Source of the DNA: Anaerolineae bacterium
Lineage (GTDB): Bacteria; Chloroflexota; Anaerolineae; Aggregatilineales; Phototrophicaceae
NCBI GenBank assembly: GCA_014379235.1
Contig: JACMMD010000343.1
Location: 1 to 6,356 of the forward strand
Direction: 5' to 3'
Length of the DNA: 6,356 bases
Shown: one piece after another, positions 5,740-6,356 of the stretch
How positions within the stretch are numbered: the first letter of the stretch is position 1
How the letters are laid out: every line of letters starts with the position of its first letter
Translations under genes and position numbers: made by a program
Notes under the pieces: model-generated
Database searches by the model: none
Told to the model about the DNA's origin: nothing
What the model saw: the letters and a program-made list of their open reading frames with translations, nothing else

Positions 5740-6356
5740 CTACTCAGCGCTGAGTAGGTTGTACTCTTCGAGAACGGTATTGGCTTCGGCCTCAGCGTCA
5801 GCCAAGACCGTCGCCGGGTCAGCGTCGGTCAGCAATACCGTATCAACGGACTGCGTGACGATATTACGCATGTCATTGAAGATACCGAGCAGCGCGCCCT
5901 GCGTTGCAGGGGTGATGGTGCTTTGCGCGATTTGGTCAGCGGCCACTGACTGGTTGGGGTTCTCCTCGAACCAGCCTGAGCCCGTCAGCATTTCCACCGA
6001 GCTTGTGCGGATGGGCATGTAGCCAGTGGTCTGGTGCCAATCGGCGGCATTCTCGGTGTTGCTCATGTACAGCAGGAACGACAACGCGCCGTCTTCCACT
6101 TCGGCTTCGAGGCCACCCACCAGCCACAGCGTCGCGCCGCCGATGATGTTGCCCGTCCAGCCTGTTTCCTGATTGTACGGCAGGAACGACGCGACGACTT
6201 CAAAGCCGTTGGCCAAACCCGTATCAGTATAGAGCGTGGTGTCAGAGCTGCTGTAAGCGGCCATCGCAGTTTGGCCGCTCAGGAACGACTGGTCAACGGT
6301 TCCCCACGAGTCGCCACCCTGAGCGCCGCTGTAGTACAGATAGCCCTTATCGTGCA
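5740..6356 (-). CDS. ugpB: Glycerol-3-phosphate-type ABC transporter substrate-binding protein UgpB-like, C-terminal part
   Basis: The last 204 residues are present and the reading frame stays open to the right edge, so the signal peptide and N-lobe are outside. The protein captures the substrate outside the membrane and delivers it to the UgpA/UgpE permease. FLSGQTAM (fragment residues 24-31), NIIGGATLW (70-78), WHQTTGYMP (106-114), GWFEENPN (127-134) and DMRNIV (161-166) line up with E. coli UgpB throughout. As I recall the E. coli structure, three ligand contacts in this half are a Gly in IIGGASLW, the Tyr of TGYLP and the Arg of the IRTIV segment. The counterparts here are G73, Y112 and R163, all conserved. 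This supports sn-glycerol-3-phosphate or glycerophosphodiesters as substrate better than a plain sugar. It is the first visible gene of the operon; its promoter is outside the window. The C-terminus is acidic and Ala-rich. Confidence 0.88.
   Translation of the reverse strand, partial: HDKGYLYYSGAQGGDSWGTVDQSFLSGQTAMAAYSSSDTTLYTDTGLANGFEVVASFLPYNQETGWTGNIIGGATLWLVGGLEAEVEDGALSFLLYMSNTENAADWHQTTGYMPIRTSSVEMLTGSGWFEENPNQSVAADQIAQSTITPATQGALLGIFNDMRNIVTQSVDTVLLTDADPATVLADAEAEANTVLEEYNLLSAE

Overview
The window is bacterial chromosomal DNA of moderate GC content, almost entirely coding. It holds seven protein genes: two cut by the window edges and five complete. No RNA gene, transposase, CRISPR array or phage gene is visible. 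The mix of a Ugp-type ABC importer without a linked ATPase, a GT-C-like membrane protein and G+C-rich palindromes centred on GCATGC suggests a free-living bacterium. Chloroflexota (Anaerolineae-like) is my best guess, but this rests on general impression and not on a marker gene.

Left block (1-2831, all minus strand). Reading in the direction of transcription, there is a 465-residue multi-pass membrane protein of GT-C-like character. It is followed by an NAD-dependent sugar-nucleotide epimerase related to CDP-paratose 2-epimerase. Last comes the start of a family 2 glycosyltransferase that runs off the left edge and looks like a polyprenyl-phosphate sugar synthase. Together they look like a small envelope-glycan module: one enzyme makes a nucleotide sugar, one may load a sugar on a lipid carrier, and one may transfer it on the outer face of the membrane. 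The epimerase has Phe where the SDR catalytic Tyr is expected, and its last dozen residues are encoded by a perfect 28-bp palindrome.

Middle (2832-3587). A divergent intergenic region with a good TATAAT box leads into a plus-strand gene for a 163-residue protein. Its C-terminal half reads as an AP2/ERF-type DNA-binding domain, and its N-terminal half may be a degenerate second copy. The gene has no nuclease or integrase partner visible. This is the most unusual item in the window. It converges on the transport operon across about 110 bp that contain an imperfect hairpin.

Right block (3588-6356, all minus strand). This is a ugpB-ugpA-ugpE operon for an sn-glycerol-3-phosphate / glycerophosphodiester-type ABC importer, in the same gene order as E. 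coli. The binding-protein gene is cut by the right edge. The UgpA-like permease carries about 110 extra N-terminal residues with three predicted membrane segments. The ATPase gene (ugpC) is not present downstream. A 24-bp perfect palindrome sits between ugpB and ugpA. It belongs to the same family as the one inside the epimerase gene, and the two copies differ by three base pairs that are all compensated in the opposite arm.
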